DNA of 64,000 bases from the NCBI GenBank assembly GCA_045604545.1, contig JAZUOG010000023.1:1-64000 (forward strand), in the 5' to 3' direction. Position 1 is the first letter of the stretch, and every line of letters begins with the position of its first letter. The translations under genes were made by a program, and so were the position numbers. The notes under the pieces were generated by a model. It was not told where the DNA came from. It made no database searches and worked only from the letters and a program-made list of their open reading frames with translations. Positions 8,681 through 17,053 of the stretch are shown here, one piece after another. Source of the DNA: RGIG1959 sp045604545 (GTDB taxonomy: Bacteria > Bacillota > Clostridia > Oscillospirales > Acutalibacteraceae).

Positions 8681-10768
8681 ATGGCGAAGTGTTCAAAAAA
8701 CAGCATGATACGGTGGGGGATATGGATCACCGTTTTGCTTATCATCTGCCTGTTTCCGTTCAAAGCGCGTAATGTATCCGTCTCGCTGACGGGTGATGCC
8801 TCATTTGACGGACAGTCCGTCGCGGTTACGGTCGCGTGTCGGGAGGCTTACTTACAGAACTACACCTTCGAAACGACCGCCTCAAACGGCACGATCACCT
8901 TTCTGATTCCGTATGAATACCGCCGTTTTGACAGCATCACCGTCCATGACCGCGTGTTCGCTCAAAGTGTTTCTCACATGAGCGTGCTGTCCAATGCGAT
9001 TTATCAGGGAGACTATGAAACGGCCTCCTGTGACGGAGAGTTGCTGAATGTTGACGGTACGCTGAATGAAACGGCGATCGCAACCATCAACGACGGTCGT
9101 TCAAATCAATGGTTATCCAAAGCCATCGTTGCGGGCATGATCCTGCTTATCGTTCTGTCGACGGTGACATACCGCCTGATGAAGAAACGATGGGGCTTTT
9201 TCAAAGCCGTGTTTGTGTTGGTGACGGCATGGCTTGTTCTCGTACTTATTGTTGTCGGCGTGGCGTTTTCGCCTCTTGCCACGGTGCTGAACATTGCAGG
9301 GACGGCGGTCAACGCGATGATTCCCGTCACGGCGATCGCCGTCGGACTTCTCGTGATGATCGCGATGTGCGTGGTATGTGACCGCGAAGGGAAGCTCGGC
9401 AAATGTCTTATCGTGTCGATTTACGTGCTTGCCTGTGCGTTTGCCCTCGGGAAAATGGTGTTTTACAACGAAAAGGTATCGAGAACACCTGACGAGATCA
9501 ACCACATCAGCTATGTGGCGGCGCTTGAACAGCACGAAGAATGGTTTGTTCCGTTTGAAGACAAACCGCTTGCCGCGAGCATTGCCAATGACAACGAAAC
9601 GTTGCACGCCGTTTTCGAAGAGGGGACTGTCAACAACCTGCGCCATCCGCCGCTGTATTATTGGTTGGTAGATGTCGTCGACAGCGTCACGTTCCTTGAG
9701 GACGGTACGTTTGTTGTGGATCTCGACCGCATGCGCGGCGTCGGTATGTTGCTGACACTGGCGGCGCTTGTGCTGATGGCGTATATCGGCTATACCCGTC
9801 TTAAAAAGACCTATCCGATCGTTCATCTGTTGTTTGCGACGATCATGGTGTCTGTGCCGATGCTGACCTATGTTGCGGCGGGTGTCAACAACGATAATTT
9901 GACGTTCTTAACGGTTACGCTTGTCTTTTTGGGACTGATCCGCTATGGTGAAAAAAAGCGCAACTTCGGTACATATCTGCTGATTGCCGTCGGCATCGCC
10001 GCCACCTTACTCACCAAGGTGACGGCGGGAATGATGGTGGTGCTGGCGGCGCTGATCGTGTTGCTTGTGACCGTCAGGCGTGAGCATAACGCCAAAGACC
10101 TGTTGTCGGCACCGTTTCTTGTCACACTGCCGTTGTATCTGGCGGCAGGCGCTTACTATGTGTATGTGTTGGTGACATACGGCTCGTTTCAGCCGTCGTT
10201 GCCGTCGCTGAATGAAGCCTATGCTCATTCAACGGGCTTTTATCCTGCACCCGGCGAACGCACCGTGATGGGCATTTTGCCGTATATCAGCTATTTCGGC
10301 AGTATGTTCTTCTTCACATGGACGGGCATTTCTTCGCACATTCGCCTTTTAAAGCCTGCAGAATGCACGGTGCTGGAATTTGTGGGAACATCGCTTGTGT
10401 TGTTCCTGCCGCTGTTGATGCTGTCGAAACGGATACGTTCGGGCATTTCGCATGTGCGTCCCATCGGTGCCATGTGCATCGGCATGGCGGCGACGCTTGT
10501 TATGCAAATGATCAACGGCTATACTATCATGATGGAGCGCGGCTACGGCGGCGGTGTGCAAAGCCGCTACTATCTGTGTATGATGGCGGTGCTGGCACTG
10601 TGCGCGGCGTTACTGATCCAAAAAGCACTCGACTCTGCCCGTCGTCCTTCAAAGCCGAACAACGTCGTTTTCGGCATCACGACGGTCGTGGCCGCTGTGT
10701 TTGTCGCGGCACTGGTCTATGACGACTTTGTATACTTTTTGATCCATTTCAATGAGTATTTGCTGTAA
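8681..10768 (+). CDS. DUF2142-like multi-membrane protein, paralogue of 3135-5252
   Basis: The product has 695 residues, with the same layout as the 705-residue paralogue upstream: N-terminal anchor, beta-rich outside domain, then many helices. Shared landmarks are RTPDEINH, AAGVNNDN, the RHPPLYYW segment and the C-terminal RGYGGGVQSRYY. The close match and identical order point to a duplication with two unrelated genes now between the copies. ATG 8681 has gagagga upstream. The gene follows a terminator and no clear promoter lies between them, so it may depend on read-through or on a promoter I could not identify. Function is inferred as glycan assembly, as for the paralogue. Confidence 0.72.
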   Translation: MAKCSKNSMIRWGIWITVLLIICLFPFKARNVSVSLTGDASFDGQSVAVTVACREAYLQNYTFETTASNGTITFLIPYEYRRFDSITVHDRVFAQSVSHMSVLSNAIYQGDYETASCDGELLNVDGTLNETAIATINDGRSNQWLSKAIVAGMILLIVLSTVTYRLMKKRWGFFKAVFVLVTAWLVLVLIVVGVAFSPLATVLNIAGTAVNAMIPVTAIAVGLLVMIAMCVVCDREGKLGKCLIVSIYVLACAFALGKMVFYNEKVSRTPDEINHISYVAALEQHEEWFVPFEDKPLAASIANDNETLHAVFEEGTVNNLRHPPLYYWLVDVVDSVTFLEDGTFVVDLDRMRGVGMLLTLAALVLMAYIGYTRLKKTYPIVHLLFATIMVSVPMLTYVAAGVNNDNLTFLTVTLVFLGLIRYGEKKRNFGTYLLIAVGIAATLLTKVTAGMMVVLAALIVLLVTVRREHNAKDLLSAPFLVTLPLYLAAGAYYVYVLVTYGSFQPSLPSLNEAYAHSTGFYPAPGERTVMGILPYISYFGSMFFFTWTGISSHIRLLKPAECTVLEFVGTSLVLFLPLLMLSKRIRSGISHVRPIGAMCIGMAATLVMQMINGYTIMMERGYGGGVQSRYYLCMMAVLALCAALLIQKALDSARRPSKPNNVVFGITTVVAAVFVAALVYDDFVYFLIHFNEYLL

Positions 10769-10775
10769 TTGGAAT

Positions 10776-10804
10776 TTGACAATTTTCTATCAATCTGCTA
10801 TACT
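10776..10804 (+). promoter_or_regulatory. sigma-A promoter of the hydrogenase-maturation operon
   Basis: A perfect TTGACA (10776-10781) and TATACT (10799-10804) are 17 bp apart. About 120 nt of leader follow before the first start codon. Confidence 0.9.
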
Positions 10805-10810
10805 ATATAT

Positions 10811-10907
10811 GTAACCTGACATTAAGATGCGTCTGCGTGAAAGGTGCTTGTCGTTAGTATAGTATTTCGGCCGCACCTGTCTGTTTTGTCGGGTGCGGCC
10901 TTTCGTT
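10811..10907 (+). promoter_or_regulatory. structured leader with intrinsic terminator (attenuator candidate)
   Basis: Inside the leader a 9-bp GC-rich hairpin (10869-10877 with 10892-10900) is followed by a T-rich run ending at 10911, which is a complete intrinsic terminator placed before the first gene. The segment AGGTGC at 10842-10847 can pair with GCACCT at 10873-10878, which is the ascending arm of the terminator, so an antiterminator fold is possible. I do not recognise a known riboswitch. The terminator could instead end read-through from upstream, but its position after the promoter favours attenuation. Confidence 0.6.
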
Positions 10908-10930
10908 TTTTCAAAAAGGAGGAAGGATTT

Positions 10931-11188
10931 ATGGAAACACGTGTAGCTGTGATCAGCGCCATTGTGGAAAACCGCGATGCGGTGGAACCGCTCAATGCCC
11001 TGCTTCACGAATACGGAGAATATATCATCGGCAGAATGGGTCTGCCGTACCGCGAAAAGCATATTCACATCGTCAGTGTCGCCATTGATGCGCCTCAGGA
11101 CGTGATCGCCGCGCTTGCGGGGAAAATCGGTCGCATTGACCACATCAGCGTTAAGACGGCCTATTCGAGTGTGATGTCCGATGGATAA
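10931..11188 (+). CDS. iron-only hydrogenase system regulator (TM1266 type)
   Basis: An 85-residue protein of the small ferredoxin-fold/ACT-like family that accompanies [FeFe]-hydrogenase maturation genes (TM1266-like putative regulator). The segment VENRDAVEPLNALLHEYGEY and the later GKIGRIDHISVKTAYS match the usual pattern. I chose ATG 10931, which follows a perfect RBS (aaaggagg). Its stop overlaps the start of hydE by 8 nt, so translation is probably coupled. DNA binding is not demonstrated for this family to my knowledge; the regulator name comes from genome context. It may sense something relevant to hydrogenase expression, which would suit the attenuator-like leader in front of it. Confidence 0.88.
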   Translation: METRVAVISAIVENRDAVEPLNALLHEYGEYIIGRMGLPYREKHIHIVSVAIDAPQDVIAALAGKIGRIDHISVKTAYSSVMSDG

Positions 11189-12347
11189 AGCATTGGCACT
11201 GCTTGCGCGTCTGGAAACCGAGCATTCACTGACGCTCGCAGAATACGAAACACTCATCGAGGCATATTCGCCGTCGCTTGCCGCTGTCGCTGCCCAAAAG
11301 GCAGATGCCGTGCGTCGCGCGGTTTACGGCAATGCGGTGTATATCCGCGGATTGATCGAGATCAGCAATATTTGCAAAAACGATTGCTATTATTGCGGTA
11401 TCCGCCGCTCGAACGCCCATTGCGACCGCTATCGTCTGACGGAAGACGATATTCTCTCCTGCTGTGATGAGGGTTATGCTCTCGGTTTTCGCACCTTTGT
11501 GATGCAAGGGGGCGAGGACGGCTGGTTCACAGATGAACGCCTGTGCGAGCTTGTGCGCACCATCAAGTCTCGTTACCCCGATTGTGCGATCACGTTGTCG
11601 CTCGGTGAACGAAGCCGCGAAAGCTATCAGCGCTTGTTTGATGCGGGTGCCGACCGCTATCTGTTGCGACACGAGACCGCCGACAAAGCGCATTATGAAC
11701 GGCTTCATCCGTCACCGCTTTCATTTGACGAGCGTATGCGGTGTCTGCGCGACCTGAAGGACATCGGGTTTCAGGTCGGATGCGGATTTATGGTCGGATC
11801 GCCTCACCAGACAACCCAAACACTTGCCAAAGATCTGAAATTTATCGAGGAGTTTTCTCCCGACATGTGCGGCATCGGCCCGTTTATCCCTCATAAAGAC
11901 ACACCTTTTGCTCAACACGATGCCGGAACACTCGACATGACCTGTTACTTGCTGTCCCTTGTGCGGCTGATGCACCCGCACCTGCTGCTTCCGTCCACGA
12001 CGGCGCTCGGTACGATCCATTCGACAGGACGTGAAATGGGTATCAAAGCGGGTGCCAACGTCGTGATGCCCAATCTGTCACCGCTTGCTGTCCGACAGAA
12101 ATATATGCTTTATGACGGCAAGATCGCCACGGGTGACGAATCGGCACAAAGTCTTCGAAACCTCAAAGACCGCATGGCGGCGATCGGTTACGAAATCGTG
12201 ACCGACCGCGGCGATGTCAAAAATAACCACCAACGGGGAAGACCGTCTGACCCGAAAGAAAGGAAAACCGTTTATGGCCATGTACAATCCGAAATCCCTC
12301 AAAGCCGAAGAATTCATTCACCACGGCGAAATCCTGAACACCATTGA
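11181..12347 (+). CDS. hydE: [FeFe]-hydrogenase maturase HydE (radical SAM)
   Basis: This radical SAM protein acts in building the diiron subcluster of the [FeFe]-hydrogenase H-cluster. The CxxxCxxC motif is at residues 65-72 (ICKNDCYYCG), followed by a typical HydE TIM-barrel sequence to about residue 349. The open frame then runs another 38 codons and overlaps hydG by 74 nt, giving 388 residues, longer than usual. The extension is rich in Arg, His and Pro and looks like out-of-frame hydG sequence. One extra A in the five-A run at 12220-12224 would create TAA and end the protein at the normal length. The maturases HydG and HydF follow directly; no hydrogenase structural gene is in the window. 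Confidence 0.92.
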   Translation: MDKALALLARLETEHSLTLAEYETLIEAYSPSLAAVAAQKADAVRRAVYGNAVYIRGLIEISNICKNDCYYCGIRRSNAHCDRYRLTEDDILSCCDEGYALGFRTFVMQGGEDGWFTDERLCELVRTIKSRYPDCAITLSLGERSRESYQRLFDAGADRYLLRHETADKAHYERLHPSPLSFDERMRCLRDLKDIGFQVGCGFMVGSPHQTTQTLAKDLKFIEEFSPDMCGIGPFIPHKDTPFAQHDAGTLDMTCYLLSLVRLMHPHLLLPSTTALGTIHSTGREMGIKAGANVVMPNLSPLAVRQKYMLYDGKIATGDESAQSLRNLKDRMAAIGYEIVTDRGDVKNNHQRGRPSDPKERKTVYGHVQSEIPQSRRIHSPRRNPEHH

Positions 12348-13722
12348 GTATGCGATGGCGCATAAGGACGATTTTGCCATGATCGACAGCCTTATCGAAA
12401 AGGCGCGTCCCCGCAAAACCGAAGAAGGCTGGCAGTGTAGCGGCCTTGCTTATCGCGAGGCGGCGGTATTGCTTGCGTGCGATGATCCCGAGCGCGTGGA
12501 GGCCATCAAAAATCTTGCCGAGGAGATCAAACTCCGTTTCTACGGCAACCGCATCGTCATGTTTGCGCCGCTCTATCTGTCCAACTACTGCGTCAACGGC
12601 TGTGTTTACTGCCCGTACCATGTCAAAAACAAGACGATCTGCCGCAAAAAACTGACGCAGGAAGAAGTGCGTGATGAAGTCATCGCCCTTCAGGATATGG
12701 GACACAAGCGTCTGGCGATCGAGGCAGGTGAGGATCCCGTTCACAACCCGATCGAATATATCCTCGAATGCATCAAGACGATTTACAGCATCAATCACAA
12801 AAACGGCGCCATTCGCCGTGTCAATGTCAATATTGCCGCCACCACGGTGGAGAATTACCGCAAGCTCAAGGAAGCGGGTATCGGCACCTATATCCTGTTC
12901 CAGGAAACCTACAACAAGGAAAGCTATCTCCAGCTTCATCCCACGGGTCCCAAGCACGATTATGACTATCACACCGAAGCGATGGACCGCGCCATGGAAG
13001 GCGGTATTGACGACGTCGGTCTCGGCGTGCTGTTCGGTCTTGAAAATTACCTGTATGAATTCATCGGTCTGATGATGCACGCCGAGCATCTGGAGGCTGT
13101 CCACGGTGTCGGCCCTCACACCATCAGTGTGCCGCGTCTGAAACGCGCCGACGACATCGATCCCGACGATTTTGACAACTCGCTTCCCGATGATGTGTTC
13201 GAAAGAATCATTGCCTGCATTCGCATTGCCGTGCCGTATACGGGCATGATCATCTCCACGCGCGAATCGGAGGAGATGCGCGGCAGAGCGCTTCGCTTGG
13301 GCATCTCCCAGATCAGCGGTGCTTCGCGTACCTCTGTCGGCGGTTACACCGAAGAGGAGCGCCCCCATGATTCCGAACAGTTTGATGTGTCCGATCAGCG
13401 TACCCTTGATGAAGTGGTGCGTTGGCTGATGGAAATGGGTCATATCCCGTCCTTCTGCACCGCGTGCTATCGCGAGGGACGCACGGGTGACCGCTTCATG
13501 AGCCTGTGCAAAACGGGTCAGATCGTCAACTGTTGCCATCCGAATGCCCTCATGACGCTGACGGAATATCTGGTCGACTATGCGTCCGAAGAAACGCGCA
13601 AGGTCGGCTTTGAGATGATCGAAAGAGAACTTCAGAATGTCGGCAAGGACAAGGTCAGAGCCATTGCCGCTCAAAACATTGAGGATATCAAGGCGTCCAA
13701 TCGCCGCGATTTCCGCTTCTGA
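12274..13722 (+). CDS. hydG: [FeFe]-hydrogenase maturase HydG (radical SAM tyrosine lyase)
   Basis: A 482-residue enzyme that cleaves tyrosine to supply the CO and cyanide ligands of the H-cluster. The radical SAM cluster motif is C106-x3-C110-x2-C113 (NYCVNGCVYCPYH). Near the C-terminus the second cluster motif is present (FCTACYREGRTG followed by VNCCHPNALMT). ATG 12274 has gaaagga upstream; an ATG two codons later is possible. The gene starts inside the apparent 3' end of hydE and is followed after 20 nt by hydF, so the three maturases form one operon with the small regulator. Length and motifs are those of a complete, functional HydG. Confidence 0.96.
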   Translation: MAMYNPKSLKAEEFIHHGEILNTIEYAMAHKDDFAMIDSLIEKARPRKTEEGWQCSGLAYREAAVLLACDDPERVEAIKNLAEEIKLRFYGNRIVMFAPLYLSNYCVNGCVYCPYHVKNKTICRKKLTQEEVRDEVIALQDMGHKRLAIEAGEDPVHNPIEYILECIKTIYSINHKNGAIRRVNVNIAATTVENYRKLKEAGIGTYILFQETYNKESYLQLHPTGPKHDYDYHTEAMDRAMEGGIDDVGLGVLFGLENYLYEFIGLMMHAEHLEAVHGVGPHTISVPRLKRADDIDPDDFDNSLPDDVFERIIACIRIAVPYTGMIISTRESEEMRGRALRLGISQISGASRTSVGGYTEEERPHDSEQFDVSDQRTLDEVVRWLMEMGHIPSFCTACYREGRTGDRFMSLCKTGQIVNCCHPNALMTLTEYLVDYASEETRKVGFEMIERELQNVGKDKVRAIAAQNIEDIKASNRRDFRF

Positions 13723-13742
13723 TGATAAACGGAGGAACAACC

Positions 13743-14915
13743 ATGAATCAAGTGGTATCCGCCGAACGCGTACACATCGGCTTTTTCGGGTTACGCAATG
13801 TCGGCAAATCCAGCCTTGTCAATGCCGTCACCGGACAGGAACTGTCGGTGGTGTCGGATGTCAAGGGCACAACGACCGACCCTGTGCAAAAGGCGATGGA
13901 GCTTCTTCCGCTCGGTCCCGTGGTGATCATTGACACCCCGGGTATTGATGATGAGGGAGAGCTCGGCGAATTGCGTGTCCAAACGACGCGACGTATTCTT
14001 CGCAAGATCGACATCGCGGTGCTGGTGACCGATGCCCGTTACGACTTGACGGCACCCGAACGTGAATTGCTCTCCTTGTTTGAGGAAAAACACACTCCCT
14101 GCCTGATCGTTCGCAACAAGGCGGATTTACTTGACTCTATCCCCGAAGACGGTCTGTATGTCAGTGCCGCGAAGGGGATCCACATCGATCGGGTGAAGGA
14201 GACACTTGCGACGCTCATCAAGCCTGCCGCAAAAGAAAAGCATCTGGTGGCGGATCTGCTCGAAGAGGGCGATGTGGTGGTGCTTGTCACACCCATCGAC
14301 GAATCCGCACCGAAGGGGCGTCTGATCCTGCCGCAACAGCAAACCATTCGCGATATTCTCGATGCCGGTGCGATCGCGGTGGTGACAAAGGACACCGAGC
14401 TTACCAAAACGCTCAGCAGCCTTTCGTCCCCTCCGAAACTGGTCATCACCGACTCACAGGCATTCCACACGGTCGCGGCATTGATTCCCGAAGATCAGCC
14501 TCTCACATCGTTCTCAATCCTGTTTGCCCGCTATAAAGGGGAACTGGCGGCGGCGGAAATTGCCGCTGATCGCCTTGATGCCCTCCAAGACGGCGATGTG
14601 GTTCTCGTTTCCGAAGGCTGTACTCATCATCGCCAATGCGGTGATATCGGCACCGTGAAGCTCCCGAAGCTGATTCGCCGCCATTGCGGAAAAGAACTGC
14701 AGTTTGAATTCACTTCGGGCGGCACGTTCCCCGATACGCTGGATCGTTACGCACTGATCGTGCATTGCGGTGCGTGTATGCTCAACGACAAAGAGATGCA
14801 GTCGCGTATTGCCGCTGCCAAGGAGGCGGGCGTGCCGATGACCAATTACGGCATGGCGATCGCCCATGTCAACGGTATTCTCGCTCGCGCACTGCAACCC
14901 CTTTCCGACAAATAA
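13743..14915 (+). CDS. hydF: [FeFe]-hydrogenase maturation GTPase HydF
   Basis: A 390-residue GTPase and scaffold that receives the HydE/HydG products and delivers the diiron unit to apo-hydrogenase. The P-loop is at residues 16-23 (GLRNVGKS), switch II reads DTPGIDDEG, and the guanine-specificity motif is NKAD. The C-terminal cluster-binding set is intact: CTHHRQC, then HCGAC in the final 50 residues. The start at ATG 13743 follows ggagga. A terminator closes the operon. Finding all three maturases implies that an [FeFe]-hydrogenase is encoded elsewhere in the genome, in line with fermentative H2 metabolism. Confidence 0.96.
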   Translation: MNQVVSAERVHIGFFGLRNVGKSSLVNAVTGQELSVVSDVKGTTTDPVQKAMELLPLGPVVIIDTPGIDDEGELGELRVQTTRRILRKIDIAVLVTDARYDLTAPERELLSLFEEKHTPCLIVRNKADLLDSIPEDGLYVSAAKGIHIDRVKETLATLIKPAAKEKHLVADLLEEGDVVVLVTPIDESAPKGRLILPQQQTIRDILDAGAIAVVTKDTELTKTLSSLSSPPKLVITDSQAFHTVAALIPEDQPLTSFSILFARYKGELAAAEIAADRLDALQDGDVVLVSEGCTHHRQCGDIGTVKLPKLIRRHCGKELQFEFTSGGTFPDTLDRYALIVHCGACMLNDKEMQSRIAAAKEAGVPMTNYGMAIAHVNGILARALQPLSDK

Positions 14916-14919
14916 CGAC

Positions 14920-14970
14920 AAACAGCCACCCTGTCAGACACGTGTTGTCTTCAGGGTGGCTGTTTATTTT
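14920..14970 (+). terminator. intrinsic terminator after hydF
   Basis: A 14-bp stem (AAACAGCCACCCTG and its complement, 14920-14933 with 14952-14965) is followed by a T-rich tail. Confidence 0.9.
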
Positions 14971-15074
14971 CATCAAAAAGTCGCTCGTTTTCACAATTAT
15001 GATGAAATTTTTGTCATTTTGCGCTATAATTGGGAAAATAAATCAAAAAAGACAAGATTTGTTGCCTTTATTGG

Positions 15075-15102
15075 TTGACAAAGTTAATATTTTTGATATA
15101 AT
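15075..15102 (+). promoter_or_regulatory. strong sigma-A-like promoter reading into an antisense region
   Basis: TTGACA (15075-15080) and TATAAT (15097-15102) are 16 bp apart, both perfect. The transcript would run antisense through the small gene at 15130-15345 before reaching the response-regulator gene at 15473. Confidence 0.75.
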
Positions 15103-15129
15103 GTAGTTGTTTAAATTGACCGATGGATT

Positions 15130-15345
15130 TTACAAAGTGTCCTCGATTAACTCTTCAAGATGGATCAGTTCCGGCTGTTCTGCGTTACACAGATTGACGA
15201 ATTCGTCGGCGATGTGTCGCTCACAAAACACGTCGGGAATATGGAGGACTCGTTTTCCGTGACAAAACGCGAAGATGCCGTAGGATCGGTAAACGCCGAT
15301 GTGACGGGCAATGTGGAGTTCGGGTCTGGTGCGGAATACGATCAC
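15130..15345 (-). CDS. small DUF6514-like protein
   Basis: The product has 71 residues. The sequence contains YRSYGIFAF, then HIPDVFCERHIADEFVNLCN and ends HLEELIEDTL, a pattern resembling small clostridial DUF6514 proteins (YGI, spaced V and I, LCN, then HLxDVxEDFL). The start GTG 15345 is preceded by a perfect aaaggagg, which argues strongly that this is translated although the gene is short. It is convergent to the hyd terminator and divergent from the LytTR gene. No function is known for the family. A strong plus-strand promoter faces it from its 3' side, so antisense transcription is likely. Confidence 0.7.
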   Translation of the reverse strand: MIVFRTRPELHIARHIGVYRSYGIFAFCHGKRVLHIPDVFCERHIADEFVNLCNAEQPELIHLEELIEDTL

Positions 15346-15472
15346 GGAAGGATACCTCCTTTTTGGAAAATCGGGACCGCACAAAGCATAACACAGGATC
15401 GATCGGAAAACGTCTGTATATTGAAAACGATGTAAAAAACAATGAAATCATCAGAAAGTGAGCGGGTGTGGC

Positions 15473-16195
15473 GTGCGTATTGCAATTTATGACACAGATG
15501 AAACGTCGCGTAAATGTCTGGCGTCTGCTTTAAAAAGCGTCCTTCGGGACTATGGCGTTGCGTTGTTTGCAGAGGTATTTGACGACACCGCATTGTTGAT
15601 TGGTGAGATCGACAACGGAAACGGTTATGATGCGGTGTTTCTGGAAGCGGACGTGTCCGGTATGAACGCGGCGTACCGTCTTCGTCAAGCACATTACGGC
15701 GGCGAAATCGTGTTTTGCTCTTCGGAAGCCGATTTTGCCGTTGAGGGGTATGAGGTAGGGGCGTGCGGATACCTGCTCAAGCCGTTTCATACCGACCGAC
15801 TCACCCGATTGGCAAAGCGGTTATCCGCCGCACAGCAAGAGGAGTATCTGGTGATCCGCCATCAACGCGCCGTCGTTCGTGTGGCTTTCCACCACATTCT
15901 GTACATCGAGAGTTGCAACACCAAATGCCTGATCCACAGCACGGATGGCACGTGCTATACGGTGTATCGCCGACTGGACGATTTAGAGAAGGAGCTTGAT
16001 GATCCGCGATTCATTCGATCTCATCAAAGCTTTCTTGTAAATATGGATCGGGTCGTGAAAGCCGATGACCGCTTTGAAATGGTGAACGGCGCCAGTGTTG
16101 CGATCCGTCGACGGGATCATCGTCGCATACGCGAATGCTATGAAGACTATATCCGCCGCTCCCGTACTCACAAGCATGCCGCGACAATAAAATGA
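15473..16195 (+). CDS. LytTR-type response regulator with altered receiver
   Basis: A 240-residue DNA-binding response regulator. Residues 1-120 form a receiver domain (IYDTDET acidic patch, GYLLKPF at the conserved lysine). Residues about 135-235 are a LytTR domain (YIESCNTKCLIH, FIRSHQSFLVN). The phosphoacceptor aspartate expected in FLD is a glutamate, E58 (VFLEADVSGMN), so ordinary phosphorylation is unlikely and the protein may be constitutively active or respond otherwise. GTG 15473 gives the usual MRIAIxD start; a GTG at 15458 is the alternative, and neither has a strong RBS. No histidine kinase gene is next to it. Its targets cannot be read from the window. Confidence 0.83.
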   Translation: MRIAIYDTDETSRKCLASALKSVLRDYGVALFAEVFDDTALLIGEIDNGNGYDAVFLEADVSGMNAAYRLRQAHYGGEIVFCSSEADFAVEGYEVGACGYLLKPFHTDRLTRLAKRLSAAQQEEYLVIRHQRAVVRVAFHHILYIESCNTKCLIHSTDGTCYTVYRRLDDLEKELDDPRFIRSHQSFLVNMDRVVKADDRFEMVNGASVAIRRRDHRRIRECYEDYIRRSRTHKHAATIK

Positions 16196-16223
16196 AAAAT
16201 ATAAGAACAAACGATTCAGCCCC

Positions 16224-16252
16224 TTGCAAAGTGCGACGGAATTTGCTATGAT
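16224..16252 (+). promoter_or_regulatory. sigma-A promoter of 16298 gene
   Basis: TTGCAA (16224-16229) and TATGAT (16247-16252) have a 17-bp spacer. Confidence 0.78.
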
Positions 16253-16297
16253 AGTAAAAACATATTTTGTGAATGCAGCAGGAAAGAAGGAACGCAT

Positions 16298-17017
16298 ATG
16301 GCGCGCAATATGGCGCTTGCGGGGGTCGATCGTTCGGAACTCACGCCGCCTCCTCCCGTTGAGAAGCCCAAAGGCTTCTTCAATAAACTGAGCAACTTCT
16401 GGTATCACTACAAGTTTGTTGTGTTGGTGGTGGCTTTTTTTGCGGGACTTGCCGTTTGGTTCGTGGTGGATTTTGCCACGGAAAATCCGCCTGATTACAC
16501 GATCATGGTGGTTACCGAAGAACCCCTCGGCGAGATCTGGACGGACGAGATGCGACGCTACCTCGCCGATTGTGCCGAAGACATCGACGGCGACGGTCAT
16601 GTGGAGGTGGCGATCGAAAACCTTTCGCCGTATTTCTACACCGAATACGCGCCGACTCTCGGTCGCGCCGATGCCGATCGCCTGCAAACGGTGCTGGCGT
16701 CCGGTGAGGTGATGCTGTTTGCGTTTGATCCCTACTGCTACGATCGTTTCACAGAGACGGTTTCTGCGGCGGCGTCGGAGGGCTTTGTGTTCTTTGACGC
16801 TCTTGACACCGATGTTGAACAGTACGATGAACAACGGTGTGCGTGGAACTGGCTTGATGATGATCGTCGGGCGAATTATGACCTTTCCAATCTGTCACAG
16901 AATATGTTCTTCGGTGTGCGTAAGCCGCAAGGCACAGCAGGCGGAAGCGATTCCGTCAAGATCGCCGAAGATGCCAAAGGTCTGATCGACCGACTGATCG
17001 AATCCGCGGTCTATTGA
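16298..17017 (+). CDS. single-pass membrane protein, unknown
   Basis: The product has 239 residues. A proline-rich cytoplasmic stretch (residues 15-30) is followed by one hydrophobic helix (about 40-62) and an acidic outside domain. That domain contains DIDGDGHV and several aromatic-rich segments, but I recognise no catalytic motif. ATG 16298 has gaaagaagg upstream. It is 36 nt from ilvD and has its own promoter, so ilvD may be co-transcribed. I cannot assign a family; the acidic domain might bind calcium, but one such segment is weak evidence. Confidence 0.68.
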   Translation: MARNMALAGVDRSELTPPPPVEKPKGFFNKLSNFWYHYKFVVLVVAFFAGLAVWFVVDFATENPPDYTIMVVTEEPLGEIWTDEMRRYLADCAEDIDGDGHVEVAIENLSPYFYTEYAPTLGRADADRLQTVLASGEVMLFAFDPYCYDRFTETVSAAASEGFVFFDALDTDVEQYDEQRCAWNWLDDDRRANYDLSNLSQNMFFGVRKPQGTAGGSDSVKIAEDAKGLIDRLIESAVY

Positions 17018-17053
17018 CCTGCGGTACATATAGGAAAGAAGGAATGAGTTGTT

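Noticed and set aside
15160..15435. Plus-strand frame of 91 codons downstream of the 15075 promoter
   Set aside because: It is antisense to a small gene with a far better RBS and family-like sequence; the frame lacks a good RBS.
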